Part shown: positions 33,980 through 42,985 of the stretch, piece after piece
Numbering within the stretch: position 1 is the stretch's first letter
Layout of the letters: every line of letters starts with the position of its first letter
Assembly: GCA_964429795.1 (NCBI GenBank)
Contig: CAYSCW010000004.1
Location: 88,496 to 152,495, forward strand
Source of the DNA: CAYSCW01 sp964429795
GTDB lineage: Bacteria > Acidobacteriota > Aminicenantia > Aminicenantales > Aminicenantaceae
Direction of reading: 5' to 3'
Length of the DNA: 64,000 bases
Position numbers and translations under genes: made by a program
Notes under the pieces: generated by a model
What the model saw: the letters and a program-made list of their open reading frames with translations, nothing else
What the model was told of the DNA's origin: nothing
Database searches by the model: none

Positions 33980-36082
33980 TTATTCTACAATTTTATAGTT
34001 GATTCCTTTGTAGCAGAGGATGATTTTCTTGTCCACAGAGAGGTAAGGAGCTATTCCTGGATGTTCGGTAAGGAGACGGAAGTATTCCTCTGAATTGAAC
34101 CGGATCTCCTCTGCAGAAGATCCTTCCTGATATCCGCTGTCTACCCAATAACCATCCTTCAGGTAAAAAGTCTTATCTTTTTTGTATTTTATCTTTACTG
34201 AAGCAACTTCTATAGCCTGATCCAGGGTTTTCATTTCCTGGGAAACCCGTGCTGCCTTGACAGCACCCGCTCCCGTCACCTCTCGAGCGGTAAGAGCAGC
34301 TTTCGCCTCAGGCGCAGCAGCTTCGAGGGTAAGACTTTCTTCTTCGGTGACGATGAAGGAAGTATAAGGGGTAACAACGCCATATTTCAAACCGAGTCTT
34401 TTTACTTCATCGACGAGTTCCTCTTTTTCTCCCTGGAGCCGGATTTCTTGAAGAAGATATCCGATTCGTCTGGTAGCCCACAGGCGGGGGAGAAAATCAC
34501 AGGCTTCGTCCTGAACAAGCTTCTGATCCTTGAGAACAAATGTCCTCTCTTCCTTTCCCACCTTTCCTTGAAGCACAATACTTGCTGGCCCTTCGCCCTT
34601 ATACTTGCCTACCAGGATAAGCTGCGAACCTCTGAATAAATCAGGCAAAGTCCTCGGATAAACGTCCATAACTTCAATCCCCTTTATCTCGACCTTAAGA
34701 TCAGAAAGAAGAGGAGATGCGATCTTCTCGTAGTAGTTGGATACAGCCAGTTCCAGGTTTTCATCTTCGCTGACGTAAACGGAAGGCCCTCTATTGTCAG
34801 AGGAAATTCTGTCTAAAAGCTCGGTATTGACATCATCGCCTACTCCAAAGACAAAAATACGGGAACGCTGTGTGTTGGATTGGGAGATGTTCCTCAATAT
34901 TTCAGCGGTACCTGTGATGCCCACTGTGGGACGGCCATCGGTGAGAAAAAGGATGTAATTTGGCTGTTCTCCGGGCTTAACCATTCTCAGCGCTTGCAAG
35001 AGGGCCTCATTGATGTTTGTTCCTCCTGCATCCTCTATCTCATCTACGAAGGCGCGCGCTTTATCTCTGTTTCCCGGTGTTGCTGGAACAATTTCAGGAG
35101 AGAGGGTATTCACACCATCATCGAAGTCGATGATGGAGAACCTGTCTCTCTCATCCAGATGATTGATGATAAAGCGGACAGCCTCTTTGGCCTGGAGGAT
35201 TTTCCGTCCACTCATGCTTCCTGAACTGTCCAGGACAAAAATGAGGTTTTTGTTCAGGACTCTCTCTTTTTTCTTCATATAACGAGGGGCCGCCAGAAGC
35301 ATGAAATAATTCTCCTTGAGGCCTCGGCTGCTGAGGAAGGAGATGCCAATGTCTTGCTGGGAGAGGCCATAATAAAGAATGAAGTCCTTGTCTGGTTTGA
35401 TGTCTTTCCCCTCGAAGCTTATCCGGGCTTCCCCTTCGGCCTCTTTTCTTATGGAAACCTTATGAGAGGAAGAATAGATATTGGCCAGAGGGACTATCGA
35501 CTCAATCTTAATCGAAAGGGCCACCTCCTTTATAGGATGAAGGGAAAATCTTTCGGTGTTTAGGGGATAGACATAGCGAACGAGATCTCTTTCTGATCTT
35601 AATATCTCTGAATAGGCGATCTTGATCCTTTTTTCTCCCCTTGCCGGGATGGGATAAACTCTTGCTCTGAACATGTTTCGACCTATATATTCCAGCAGGG
35701 CAGGATCCTTAAGCCGGCGGACGATGTCTTCATAAATCTGCCTCGCTTTATCAGCATCAAGGATTTCTCCCTCAATTTTTTTCTCTCCGATATACATGGA
35801 AAATTCTGAGACAGCCGCCTTCTCAGGAAGAGGAAAAACAAAAATTCCTTCAATGTCTCGGTGGTGATTGTTGATAAAAACCTGATCGATGGATGTTTTG
35901 GCCACCTGATTTATGATCTGGACATCGACCCTATGGTATTTTACCGTCAATGGAGGAATATTCTCTCCGGGTTTCGGCACAGGAACGATAAATCCGTCGG
36001 CAAAAGTCTCTTTTGCCGAAAAAATCAAGAAAAAAATAAAAAAGACTGTCAAATAGGCCCTAGACCTAGCGTCATTTCTCAT
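33980..36082 (-). CDS. Secreted VIT and von Willebrand A domain protein
   Basis: Exported protein of 700 residues, read from the ATG with GGGAGG six bases upstream (a TTG five codons earlier is less likely). A signal peptide (about 1-27) is followed by a VIT domain (about 35-160, with FVFPLPEKAAVSEFSMYIG and FRARVYPIPARGEKRIKI). A VWA domain (about 280-450) has the metal-site motif DSSGSMSG. The architecture is that of inter-alpha-trypsin-inhibitor heavy-chain-like bacterial proteins. No sortase signal or C-terminal membrane anchor is visible. A protein-binding role at the envelope is likely. Confidence 0.88.
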   Translation of the reverse strand: MRNDARSRAYLTVFFIFFLIFSAKETFADGFIVPVPKPGENIPPLTVKYHRVDVQIINQVAKTSIDQVFINNHHRDIEGIFVFPLPEKAAVSEFSMYIGEKKIEGEILDADKARQIYEDIVRRLKDPALLEYIGRNMFRARVYPIPARGEKRIKIAYSEILRSERDLVRYVYPLNTERFSLHPIKEVALSIKIESIVPLANIYSSSHKVSIRKEAEGEARISFEGKDIKPDKDFILYYGLSQQDIGISFLSSRGLKENYFMLLAAPRYMKKKERVLNKNLIFVLDSSGSMSGRKILQAKEAVRFIINHLDERDRFSIIDFDDGVNTLSPEIVPATPGNRDKARAFVDEIEDAGGTNINEALLQALRMVKPGEQPNYILFLTDGRPTVGITGTAEILRNISQSNTQRSRIFVFGVGDDVNTELLDRISSDNRGPSVYVSEDENLELAVSNYYEKIASPLLSDLKVEIKGIEVMDVYPRTLPDLFRGSQLILVGKYKGEGPASIVLQGKVGKEERTFVLKDQKLVQDEACDFLPRLWATRRIGYLLQEIRLQGEKEELVDEVKRLGLKYGVVTPYTSFIVTEEESLTLEAAAPEAKAALTAREVTGAGAVKAARVSQEMKTLDQAIEVASVKIKYKKDKTFYLKDGYWVDSGYQEGSSAEEIRFNSEEYFRLLTEHPGIAPYLSVDKKIILCYKGINYKIVE

Positions 36083-36206
36083 GAATTGCCTCCCCAATCA
36101 AAAATTTTCTCTCCCATGTGATAAAACACCATTCCAGATGGAATGGTTACATGGTTTTGCAGTTTTCTGTAAAGGCTTCTGGCTGGGAATCATAATTATT
36201 GCTCCT

Positions 36207-36797
36207 TTATTCGCTGTCTTCTATGAGATTCTCCATTTTTCTCTTCAGATCCTGGACAGATGAGAAAACTTCAGCTTCGGTGGTAATGAATTGATCCTTT
36301 TCTTTGTAAAGGATAAAAACTCGAGAGATCCCAGCCTCCTTGGCTGCCTGGATATCAAAGTGGGAGTCGCCGACCACACAGGATTCCTCTCTTGTGAGTT
36401 TCAACTCTTTCAAAACGGCTTTGAAGGGCGCTCCAGAAGGTTTCCAAAGACCGCTTTCCCTGGAAATGACGCAATCGAATTTCAGCTTGAATTTCTCCAT
36501 AAGATAATCCACATTCTGACGAGAATTATTGGTGACCAGTGCCTTCTTTATTCCCTTTTGGGATAAGAAGTAAAGAAATTTCCTTATCCCTTCCTTGAGG
36601 ATCGCATTCTGTGTGGCCTTGTTTTCGTATTTTTCCAGAATTTTCCACTTGCGAGTCTTTTCCGGCTCTTTCAAGTTTCTGAGAAAATGCAGGATAGGTT
36701 TCCCCTCTGTTTCCAATTCTTGTTTTATCTTTTTCCAATCGTAAGACACATCAACGACTGTTCCATCCATATCAAAGATGACTCCCTTTATCTTCAT
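36207..36797 (-). CDS. HAD-superfamily phosphatase, phosphoglycolate-phosphatase-like
   Basis: Hydrolase of 196 residues. Motif I is FDMDGTVVD (nucleophile Asp and acid/base Asp). Motif II is the Ser/Thr of LVTNNS. Motif III is Lys near GLWKPSG. Motif IV is VVGDSHFDI. A short helical cap sits between I and II, as in the Gph/PgmB group. Substrate is not assigned. A degraded reading frame lies immediately upstream on the same strand. Confidence 0.87.
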   Translation of the reverse strand: MKIKGVIFDMDGTVVDVSYDWKKIKQELETEGKPILHFLRNLKEPEKTRKWKILEKYENKATQNAILKEGIRKFLYFLSQKGIKKALVTNNSRQNVDYLMEKFKLKFDCVISRESGLWKPSGAPFKAVLKELKLTREESCVVGDSHFDIQAAKEAGISRVFILYKEKDQFITTEAEVFSSVQDLKRKMENLIEDSE

Positions 36798-36809
36798 GAT
36801 GTTCTTTTT

Positions 36810-36926
36810 CTATTCCTCCTTGACTCTCCCCACTTCATAGAGTGGTTCACCTTTGTTGGTGGGAGGAGTAGAGATGATGTAGAGGATCACGCCGCTGAAG
36901 GAGGCATGAAGCTGTATGGACCAAGA
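36810..36926 (-). pseudogene. Remnant of a larger protein's carboxy-terminus
   Basis: A 38-codon open stretch with no start codon, ending in TAG 13 bases before the HAD gene. It translates to a protein-like sequence, HASFSGVILYIISTPPTNKG followed by EPLYEVGRVKEE. The SGV...KGE...G pattern resembles the C-terminal barrel of zinc carboxypeptidase/aspartoacylase-type proteins. A neighbouring frame upstream also looks coding (IEPRSLSGTLILV), suggesting a frameshifted gene. Family assignment is tentative. Confidence 0.35.
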
Positions 36927-37145
36927 TCAATGTTCCAGAAAGCGAGCGAGGTTCAATCATCTCTTTCAAGCGATAAAGCGCGAGCTCCAGACAAAAAGGC
37001 ATAACAGGAAGACCGCTATCTTCGTAAATCCCTTGTATAGATGAGCCATTCTGACCTCCCAGCCGTTGATCTTTTTTTCAGTTATTCTATCTCAATGTCG
37101 GAAGAAGGTCTACTCTCAATGGATGAAAAGAATGTTTACGGGATA

Positions 37146-37270
37146 GCATCTCTGTTACCGTGATGATTTTGAGAACAGTCAGGTAAGCTGATTCGTCAGC
37201 CCGCGAATTTTCCCCAGCGAGGATGGATAGGAACCGGCGCTTTTATTAACTATCACGGAAACGGAGACGC
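37146..37270 (+). repeat. Dispersed palindromic element, copy B
   Basis: The outer 19 bases at each end (37146-37164 and 37252-37270) are complementary at 16 positions, one further being a G-T pair. Between them are the GTCAGGTAAGCTGA arm, the shared core CAGCCCGCGAATTTTCCCC and the short GGATGGATAGGAACCGGCGC form of the inner loop. It is in the divergent HAD/membrane-protein region and ends 20 bases before a -35 box. The rest of the 36798-37360 gap holds the gene remnant above and no other gene. Confidence 0.8.
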
Positions 37271-37290
37271 TTGCTGTTTGAGAAATTTTG

Positions 37291-37319
37291 TTGCTTCTTT
37301 ATTTTTGTTCTGGTATAAT
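37291..37319 (+). promoter_or_regulatory. Promoter of the small acidic-tail membrane protein
   Basis: TTGCTT, a 17-base spacer and TATAAT, with the start codon 41 bases later. Confidence 0.55.
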
Positions 37320-37360
37320 GCGGCTCTAAAAAACAAATTTATCATTACAGGAGGGTTCAC

Positions 37361-37624
37361 ATGGGAAAGGCTCTCGCCATCGTAGGAGGACTAATCGCCA
37401 TGGCTGGCGGTATTGTGTTGGTGATCTTTGTTTGGTGGCGCGAATTTTATGAACTTGTCTTCGGTTTTATTCCGCCTATCCTCTTCTTCGGCGGTCTCAT
37501 CGCTCTTATCGCTGGAATCAGCAGCATTAAAGATGCCATGAGAACCAAAAAGCTTGAGGAAGAGACTAAAGAAGAAGAAGTGGAAGAAGAAAAAGAGGTA
37601 AAGGAAGAAGAGAAAGAAGAGTAA
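37361..37624 (+). CDS. Small membrane protein with Glu/Lys-rich tail
   Basis: Protein of 87 residues that I do not recognise. Two membrane helices are predicted (about 4-26 and 34-53), followed by SIKDAMRTKK and a 28-residue tail composed almost entirely of Glu, Lys and Val. A strong AGGAGG site and a good promoter support expression. It stands alone; the next gene has its own promoter. The acidic cytoplasmic tail could bind cations or basic proteins, which is speculation. Confidence 0.75.
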   Translation: MGKALAIVGGLIAMAGGIVLVIFVWWREFYELVFGFIPPILFFGGLIALIAGISSIKDAMRTKKLEEETKEEEVEEEKEVKEEEKEE

Positions 37625-37821
37625 CAGCCTTTTTTTCAGAGAATTATCATTCTCATATTTTTCATTTAAAAAATCTTCCTTTCCATACCTACTGCTTTTT
37701 ACTCAGAAAAATCTTCACATTTTTTCTGAAAGATCCCAAGTCAAGACTCATCTTCAAATCATGACGCAGAGAAGCGTGTACAAATGGTTGAAAGATGTAC
37801 TTACGAAGCCATAAAATTCAC

Positions 37822-37850
37822 TTGACACATGAATAAGAATCTTGTAAATT
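37822..37850 (+). promoter_or_regulatory. Promoter of the ribbon-helix-helix gene
   Basis: TTGACA, a 17-base spacer and TAAATT. The -10 box lies within the left arm of the palindrome at 37844-37870. Confidence 0.6.
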
Positions 37851-37870
37851 GTAATTGAATTACAAATTAC
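37844..37870 (+). promoter_or_regulatory. 27-bp palindrome, likely operator
   Basis: Near-perfect palindrome centred on G37857: 12 of 13 arm positions pair, with an uninterrupted 17-base core TTGTAATTGAATTACAA. It spans the -10 box and probable transcription start and ends just before the ribosome site of the ribbon-helix-helix gene. The position is that of an autoregulatory operator; binding by the downstream protein is inferred. Confidence 0.6.
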
Positions 37871-37882
37871 GGGAGGATTTTG

Positions 37883-38272
37883 ATGAACAGTAAGAGTCAA
37901 AAGAAAGAAACCAAATCAGAAGAACAAAAACACCATCGCCCTCTCGATGAATTCGGGAACCAAGTGGAAAAATTCGCAACGAAGACAGCAGAGTCTATTA
38001 AACGAGTCATCGAAAAAGCCTTGGCTGCGAGAAACACTGTATTGACTATCAGAGTCAACGATGAATGCAACGAAAAACTGGGTATGCTGGTGGATGCCGG
38101 CCTGTTCAAAAGCCGTTCCGAAAGCGCAGCTTTTCTCATCCAGGAAGGGATAAAGAGACAAGAGCCCCTTTTCTTAAAAATCACAGACAAGCTGAAAAAA
38201 ATCGATAGAATAAGAGACGAGCTCAAAACCATCGTCTCCAAAGAAATGGAAACCAAGAGTGAGAAAGGCTGA
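37883..38272 (+). CDS. Ribbon-helix-helix DNA-binding protein
   Basis: Protein of 129 residues from the ATG (GGGAGG site upstream; a TTG one codon earlier is possible). Residues of about 50-95 fit a ribbon-helix-helix: strand VLTIRV, helix ECNEKLGMLVDAGL, turn, helix SRSESAAFLIQEGIKRQ. The N-terminal 45 residues are polar and charged, and the C-terminal helix (KITDKLKKIDRIRDELKTIV) could oligomerise. It is not part of a toxin-antitoxin pair: no small partner ORF follows. The palindrome in its own promoter suggests autoregulation. Confidence 0.72.
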   Translation: MNSKSQKKETKSEEQKHHRPLDEFGNQVEKFATKTAESIKRVIEKALAARNTVLTIRVNDECNEKLGMLVDAGLFKSRSESAAFLIQEGIKRQEPLFLKITDKLKKIDRIRDELKTIVSKEMETKSEKG

Positions 38273-38325
38273 TCTCTTCCTTCCTCACTTGCTTCATTGA
38301 AAGGAGCTATGATAATATTTTTTAA

Positions 38326-38787
38326 GTGATAAGTATCGTTTCTATCCTGATCTTCCTCTCATCTGCACTCCCTCTTACCACCGAAGCCATCGAAATGTCT
38401 TTCCTTCAAAACAATCCAAGAATGCTCTATGAAATCTTCTCCTCACAAAGCTCCATAACCATTTCTCTCCCCGAACCCATATCTTTTTCTGACCAGCTTT
38501 CTCACCAACAAGCTTACTTTCTCTTCCGGAAAATCTTTTCTTCCTATTTAACTTTCGAGTTCTATTCTGAGAGTGAGCTTCCTTCAACCGTAGAAGAGAC
38601 CTATTACATTTTCAAAGCAAGGTGGTCTTTTAAGAACAAAAAAAACAACAACCAATATGTTTTCCATATCTTCATCTATTTAATCAAGGAACCCGATCCT
38701 TTGGGCCTTAAACTCCTCTCCAACCGCAACCATGATCACCTCCATGATGACTGGAAAATCATAGAAATAAAGGCAGAGAAAATTTGA
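38326..38787 (+). CDS. Hypothetical secreted protein
   Basis: Protein of 153 residues with an N-terminal signal peptide (about 1-21, ending near EAIE). The body has LYEIFSSQSSITISLPEPI, a SDQLSHQQAYFLFRKIFSSY helix and a later FHIFIYLIKE strand. This resembles short DUF4783-like secreted proteins (an NTF2-like fold), but I cannot assign it firmly. The GTG is the first possible codon after an in-frame stop. An AGGAG site lies 20 bases upstream, so the start is uncertain. It overlaps the kinase gene by four bases, suggesting it is a partner or sensor cofactor. Confidence 0.6.
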   Translation: MISIVSILIFLSSALPLTTEAIEMSFLQNNPRMLYEIFSSQSSITISLPEPISFSDQLSHQQAYFLFRKIFSSYLTFEFYSESELPSTVEETYYIFKARWSFKNKKNNNQYVFHIFIYLIKEPDPLGLKLLSNRNHDHLHDDWKIIEIKAEKI

Positions 38788-41700
38788 AGCGTTTGCTGCT
38801 GCTTATAAAAAAAACTCCTTTGCTCTATGCCTTCATCTCAGGCCTTATCCTCTCCATCCTTTTTCTTTGCCTCCATTTTATTCTACCCACCTTTGTCTCC
38901 TCTAACTATTATCAAAAAAGCCTCAATCAACTCCGGAAACAAGCCAAATCCATCCAGTCTGAGTTTGCTGCTCTATTCTCTGAAATCAAGCAGAGACAGA
39001 TTTTTCTTCTATCCTCCCCTCTTCCAGAAGAAAAAAGTGAAATATTCGCTCTCTTCAGGAAACTGAACCTTGACCAAGAAAGAGAGGGAGTCGCCTATTA
39101 CAGCAATCGTGGAGATCTCATCATATGGTTGGGCAACGTGATCGATCTCAACCCTATTCTGACCCAACAGGAGGAAGCGAATGACTCTGATGACCAAAAA
39201 TCTTCTCTCCTTGTCCATGAAAAAGCCTCTGTCTATCTCGTTTTTTTAAGAAGGATCAACAGAGATAAATATCTTGCCTTCTACAGGCTCTTGGCTTTTA
39301 TTCCTCATTTTAAAACTCCCTACCTGAAAGAATACAATTTCCTCCCTCCCAAGCTCTTGAATAACTGCCTGATCGACTTCAGGGATTTCCGCGAGGATGT
39401 TTCTGGATCAGAAAGATTCTTCGCCAGGCATAAGGACGAATATATTGGCCAACCGAGGCTTCAGGATGAGGTCCAAACCATATTCTTTCCTCTACGCGAC
39501 GAAAAAAAAAGAATCGTCGCCACAGTGACTCTCAGCTCCCCCTCTCTCTCCGCCAAGCTTTCTGCACAAAAAGAAACCGCCCTCCTCTTCCTCTACCTGG
39601 CACTGGGTGTATCCTTAGCCTTTCTTCTTTTTTACTCTGTTAAGAATCCCCCTTTCTTTCAGAGGCGAAAACACCTTTCCTTAATCCTTATTCTTTTCAT
39701 CCTCATCGGGCTGAGAGCACTCTTTTTTCCCATAAGTCAACTGGAAAAAGTACAATCTCTTCCCTACTTCTCACCCGCTGTATCCGGTTTTCTTTCCTTC
39801 ATGTCTCTTACTAAATCTCCGGCGGACATCTTTCTCACCTCTTTTTTCCTATTTCTCATCATGCTAAGCCTGCGAGGCTACTTCCGCCATTTCTATGAGC
39901 AGACCAAAGAGAAATGGCCCTTCTCCTTTGCTTTTGGAGCCAATGTCGTCCTCATCCTTTTATCCATATTTCTTCTCTTCCTCTTTCAAGAAATCCTCTC
40001 CCATCTCGTATTCAACTCCAATATCAAATTACTCCATTTCTCCTTTCGGGTTTCCTTCTTTCTTATCCATCTCAGCATCTTCCTCTTCTTTCTCAGTTTT
40101 TATCTTGCCATCCTGACGACTATGAGAATCATTTTCTCCCACACCAGCTCATTTGCTCTGCCCTTTATCATCTTGCTAGCAGAATTCGGCATATATATCT
40201 TCCTTTTTAAGGAAATAATCCCGCCTCTTCTTTTCCCCCTCCAGGCATGCGTCATACTTTCTGCGTTGATCCTTGCTTTTTTTCCCTCTATCATAAAACT
40301 CAAAGAGGCACTATTTATTTCATTCCTTTTAAGCACTCTCTTCATCTACATTTCTCTTCAACTCTACTCTTCTCACCGGAATCATTCTCTGATTGAGCAC
40401 TCCCTTCAAAACATCATAAAATCACAAGAGCATTGGGGAAATTTCCTCATCGAGCAATCGCTGCCTGAGATCGATAAAAAGAGGGATATCATTCTCTCCT
40501 TCTTCCACAGACAGGAGCCAGAGCAATTGGCCCGATCGCTCTGGGAAAGAACCTTGATCGCGAAATTCAACTGGTATTCCAGCCTTGAGATCATGAACCC
40601 CGAGGGTATGCTTCTCAGCCGGGCTTCCCTTAATGTACCCGGCCTTTTCCGTCTTGATTATATCCTTCCGGTCAACCCAGAATGGTCCATTTTCCGCCAG
40701 AGCGTCCCTTATATGGGAAAAGAGAAGGATTTTCTCATCGCTTATAAAGACTGGTTCGAGGAAGAAAATTATCTAGGTAGAATGATTCTCTATCTATCCA
40801 TCGACTACGACATGCTGCCCTTCCTTTATTCAGCCAATCCCTATTTTGAGCTACTGAGAGTCTCTTCTATTCCTTCCCTCGATCAATTTGACTTTGGATT
40901 TGCCATCTTCGATGACCAAGCCAAATTAATCTTTAATCCAAACAAAATATCATCAGGAATACCTACTCAAGTCTTTCAGGCAGTTCAAAATCCTCCTGGT
41001 TTTCTCTGGTCTCATTTTAAGGACAGGAATAAAAAATTTAAATGTTTCTATTTTAGAAATAACAACAGGATATATTCTCTTTTCTTGCCGGCAAAAAACC
41101 TCTTTGATTATTCTGTGGGATTCTTGAAACTCTTCTCCCTCTACCTCATCTTCTCTGTGTTCCTTATCGGAATTATCTCACTGAGCTTTGGAAAAAGGAG
41201 AATCCGAAGTCCCTTCTGGTCCTTTTCCAACCGCGTCTATATTTCCTTTTTTGCCGTGGCTATCATTCCCCTTCTTCTCTTTACCTTTTTCACTCGGAGT
41301 TTTTTCAGCCGAATATTTGCTCAGCAGTTTACAGAAAAAGCCGAAATCCACGCAAACCTTGCTCAGAGGGTTATGGAAGATTTCAAATTTTTCCAAGAAG
41401 AAGAGCAGCTCGCCCCTACCCTCCCCCCTGAAAATGTAGTCCTCTGGATAAGCACCACCATCTCAAACGACGTCAATCTGTACCAAGAAGGAAAACTCAT
41501 CTCATCGAGTCGGCGTGAATTTTTTGATTCCGGACTCCTGCCAGAGCTGATCGATGGAGAAGTCTACTTTCGAATTCAGTATGAAAACGATCCTCTCTAC
41601 ACTCAAACTCAAAAAATCGGAGATTATTCCTTCCACACCCTCACCATTCCCTATTATCTCGAGGATCCCCCGCTTTTTATCTCCCTTCCTTTTCCTCTTG

Positions 41701-42644
41701 AACAGCAGGAAATATCCGGAGCCACCGAGAAGCTGATCGAATTTCTCTTCTTCATTTCGTTTTTTTTCATCGCCGCTGTCCTCTTCCTCGCCCGAGGTCT
41801 GGGAGGAATGATCGTCACTCCCATAAGACAGCTCCTAAAAGGAACCAAACAAGTCAGCCTGGGCGATCTTGAAGTATCCATATTCCACAAACCTGAAGAC
41901 GAGATGAAGACCTTGATTGATGGATTCAATGCCATGGTCAAGAACTTAAAGAAACATCAGCAAGAGTTAGCGGAAATGAGCAAGAAGGTTGCCTGGGCAG
42001 AGATGGCTCGCAAAGTCGCTCATGAAATAAAAAACCCTCTCACTCCGATTCAGCTTTCCGCTGAGCACATATTAAAAGTCTATGAGGACAAGCCAGAGGA
42101 TCTGGATCAAATCCTCAAAGAATCAGCTTCTTACATCATCAAGGAGGTCGAAAACTTAAGAAAAATCGCACATGAATTCCTGGATACTTCCAAAGAAACC
42201 GTTCTGCGCAAGGAGCGCATCGACCTGCGAGAACTCATCCAGGATACAGTTACTCCTTATAGAAAAATCCTTTCGGAAAGGATCTCTATCCGAGATTCTT
42301 ACCTGGGTGAGGATTTTTTGATATGGGCAGACAAAGATAAATTGAAGATTGCCTTGAGAAACATCCTCACCAATGCCATTGAAGCTATCCTTAACCAAGG
42401 AGAAATCAAGGTTACCACATCTCAAGAAAAAGCGGCATTCAAACTTGAAATAGAAGACACGGGAATGGGTATCAGCCAAGATCTGGTGGATCGCATCTTC
42501 GAGCCATCTTTCTCCACAAAAGACGTGGGAACAGGGCTGGGACTTCCTATCGCCAAGAAAATCGTAGAGAGCCATGGAGGAACGATCAAGGTTTCCAGCA
42601 AGGAAAATAAGGGAACAAAAATCCTGATAACCCTTCCGCGCTAA
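38784..42644 (+). CDS. Very large NtrY-like membrane sensor histidine kinase
   Basis: Sensor kinase of 1286 residues. A first membrane helix (about 12-36) and an extracytoplasmic sensor (40-265) are followed by a block of roughly eight membrane helices (about 267-530). A second extracytoplasmic region (535-775), two more helices, a third loop and a last helix (about 985-1010) follow. Then come HAMP (about 1010-1065), a HisKA with His1080 in KVAHEIKNPLTPIQ and a HATPase_c with NILTNAIEA, DTGMGIS and GTGLGL. The HEIKNPLTPIQLSAE block is NtrY-specific, but NtrY is usually about 750 residues. No response regulator is adjacent. The TTG start overlaps the preceding stop (TTGA). Confidence 0.88.
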   Translation: MKRLLLLIKKTPLLYAFISGLILSILFLCLHFILPTFVSSNYYQKSLNQLRKQAKSIQSEFAALFSEIKQRQIFLLSSPLPEEKSEIFALFRKLNLDQEREGVAYYSNRGDLIIWLGNVIDLNPILTQQEEANDSDDQKSSLLVHEKASVYLVFLRRINRDKYLAFYRLLAFIPHFKTPYLKEYNFLPPKLLNNCLIDFRDFREDVSGSERFFARHKDEYIGQPRLQDEVQTIFFPLRDEKKRIVATVTLSSPSLSAKLSAQKETALLFLYLALGVSLAFLLFYSVKNPPFFQRRKHLSLILILFILIGLRALFFPISQLEKVQSLPYFSPAVSGFLSFMSLTKSPADIFLTSFFLFLIMLSLRGYFRHFYEQTKEKWPFSFAFGANVVLILLSIFLLFLFQEILSHLVFNSNIKLLHFSFRVSFFLIHLSIFLFFLSFYLAILTTMRIIFSHTSSFALPFIILLAEFGIYIFLFKEIIPPLLFPLQACVILSALILAFFPSIIKLKEALFISFLLSTLFIYISLQLYSSHRNHSLIEHSLQNIIKSQEHWGNFLIEQSLPEIDKKRDIILSFFHRQEPEQLARSLWERTLIAKFNWYSSLEIMNPEGMLLSRASLNVPGLFRLDYILPVNPEWSIFRQSVPYMGKEKDFLIAYKDWFEEENYLGRMILYLSIDYDMLPFLYSANPYFELLRVSSIPSLDQFDFGFAIFDDQAKLIFNPNKISSGIPTQVFQAVQNPPGFLWSHFKDRNKKFKCFYFRNNNRIYSLFLPAKNLFDYSVGFLKLFSLYLIFSVFLIGIISLSFGKRRIRSPFWSFSNRVYISFFAVAIIPLLLFTFFTRSFFSRIFAQQFTEKAEIHANLAQRVMEDFKFFQEEEQLAPTLPPENVVLWISTTISNDVNLYQEGKLISSSRREFFDSGLLPELIDGEVYFRIQYENDPLYTQTQKIGDYSFHTLTIPYYLEDPPLFISLPFPLEQQEISGATEKLIEFLFFISFFFIAAVLFLARGLGGMIVTPIRQLLKGTKQVSLGDLEVSIFHKPEDEMKTLIDGFNAMVKNLKKHQQELAEMSKKVAWAEMARKVAHEIKNPLTPIQLSAEHILKVYEDKPEDLDQILKESASYIIKEVENLRKIAHEFLDTSKETVLRKERIDLRELIQDTVTPYRKILSERISIRDSYLGEDFLIWADKDKLKIALRNILTNAIEAILNQGEIKVTTSQEKAAFKLEIEDTGMGISQDLVDRIFEPSFSTKDVGTGLGLPIAKKIVESHGGTIKVSSKENKGTKILITLPR

Positions 42645-42655
42645 TCCGTTAAACG

Positions 42656-42825
42656 CATTTCCGTTTCCGTGAAAGGGATGAGGGCTGGAGGTTCGTCAGC
42701 ACGCTTATTTTCCCCAGCGAGGAAAATCCGCTCCCGTTCGGACTTCGCTCTTCTCTCCTGCGGAGAGAAACCGTGCCCGCTCAGTCCTCACAGGGGCTTT
42801 CTCACCCCCAGCCCTCATCCCTTTT
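42656..42825 (+). repeat. Dispersed palindromic element, copy E, with different arms
   Basis: Left end GCATTTCCGTTTCCGTG as in the other copies, but the arms are AAAGGGATGAGGGCTGG (from 42673) and CCAGCCCTCATCCCTTT (ending about 42824), nearly fully complementary and unrelated to the GTCAGGTAAGCTGA arms. Inside are TTCGTCAGC, the ATTTTCC/GGAAAAT inner hairpin, CTCTCCTGCGGAGAG and GTGCCCGCTC, matching copies D and F. It lies between the kinase and flavodoxin genes. The rest of 42645-42985 shows no gene. Confidence 0.75.
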
Positions 42826-42985
42826 TAAATATTCTCTACTCATCAAGAATTTTGAGATGCTTCAAAACAACCCCTAGCGTTTTTTACAAATTTATGGAAG
42901 AATAATCTCTCAAAAAAACAAGAAAAACTTCGTTCAGATTCATAGAATTCGCGGATGAAGGATTACTGAAGAAGGGAAGTCAACG

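Noticed and set aside
42669..42905. 78-codon frame across repeat E
   Set aside because: Composed of the palindromic element itself; other copies do not keep the frame.
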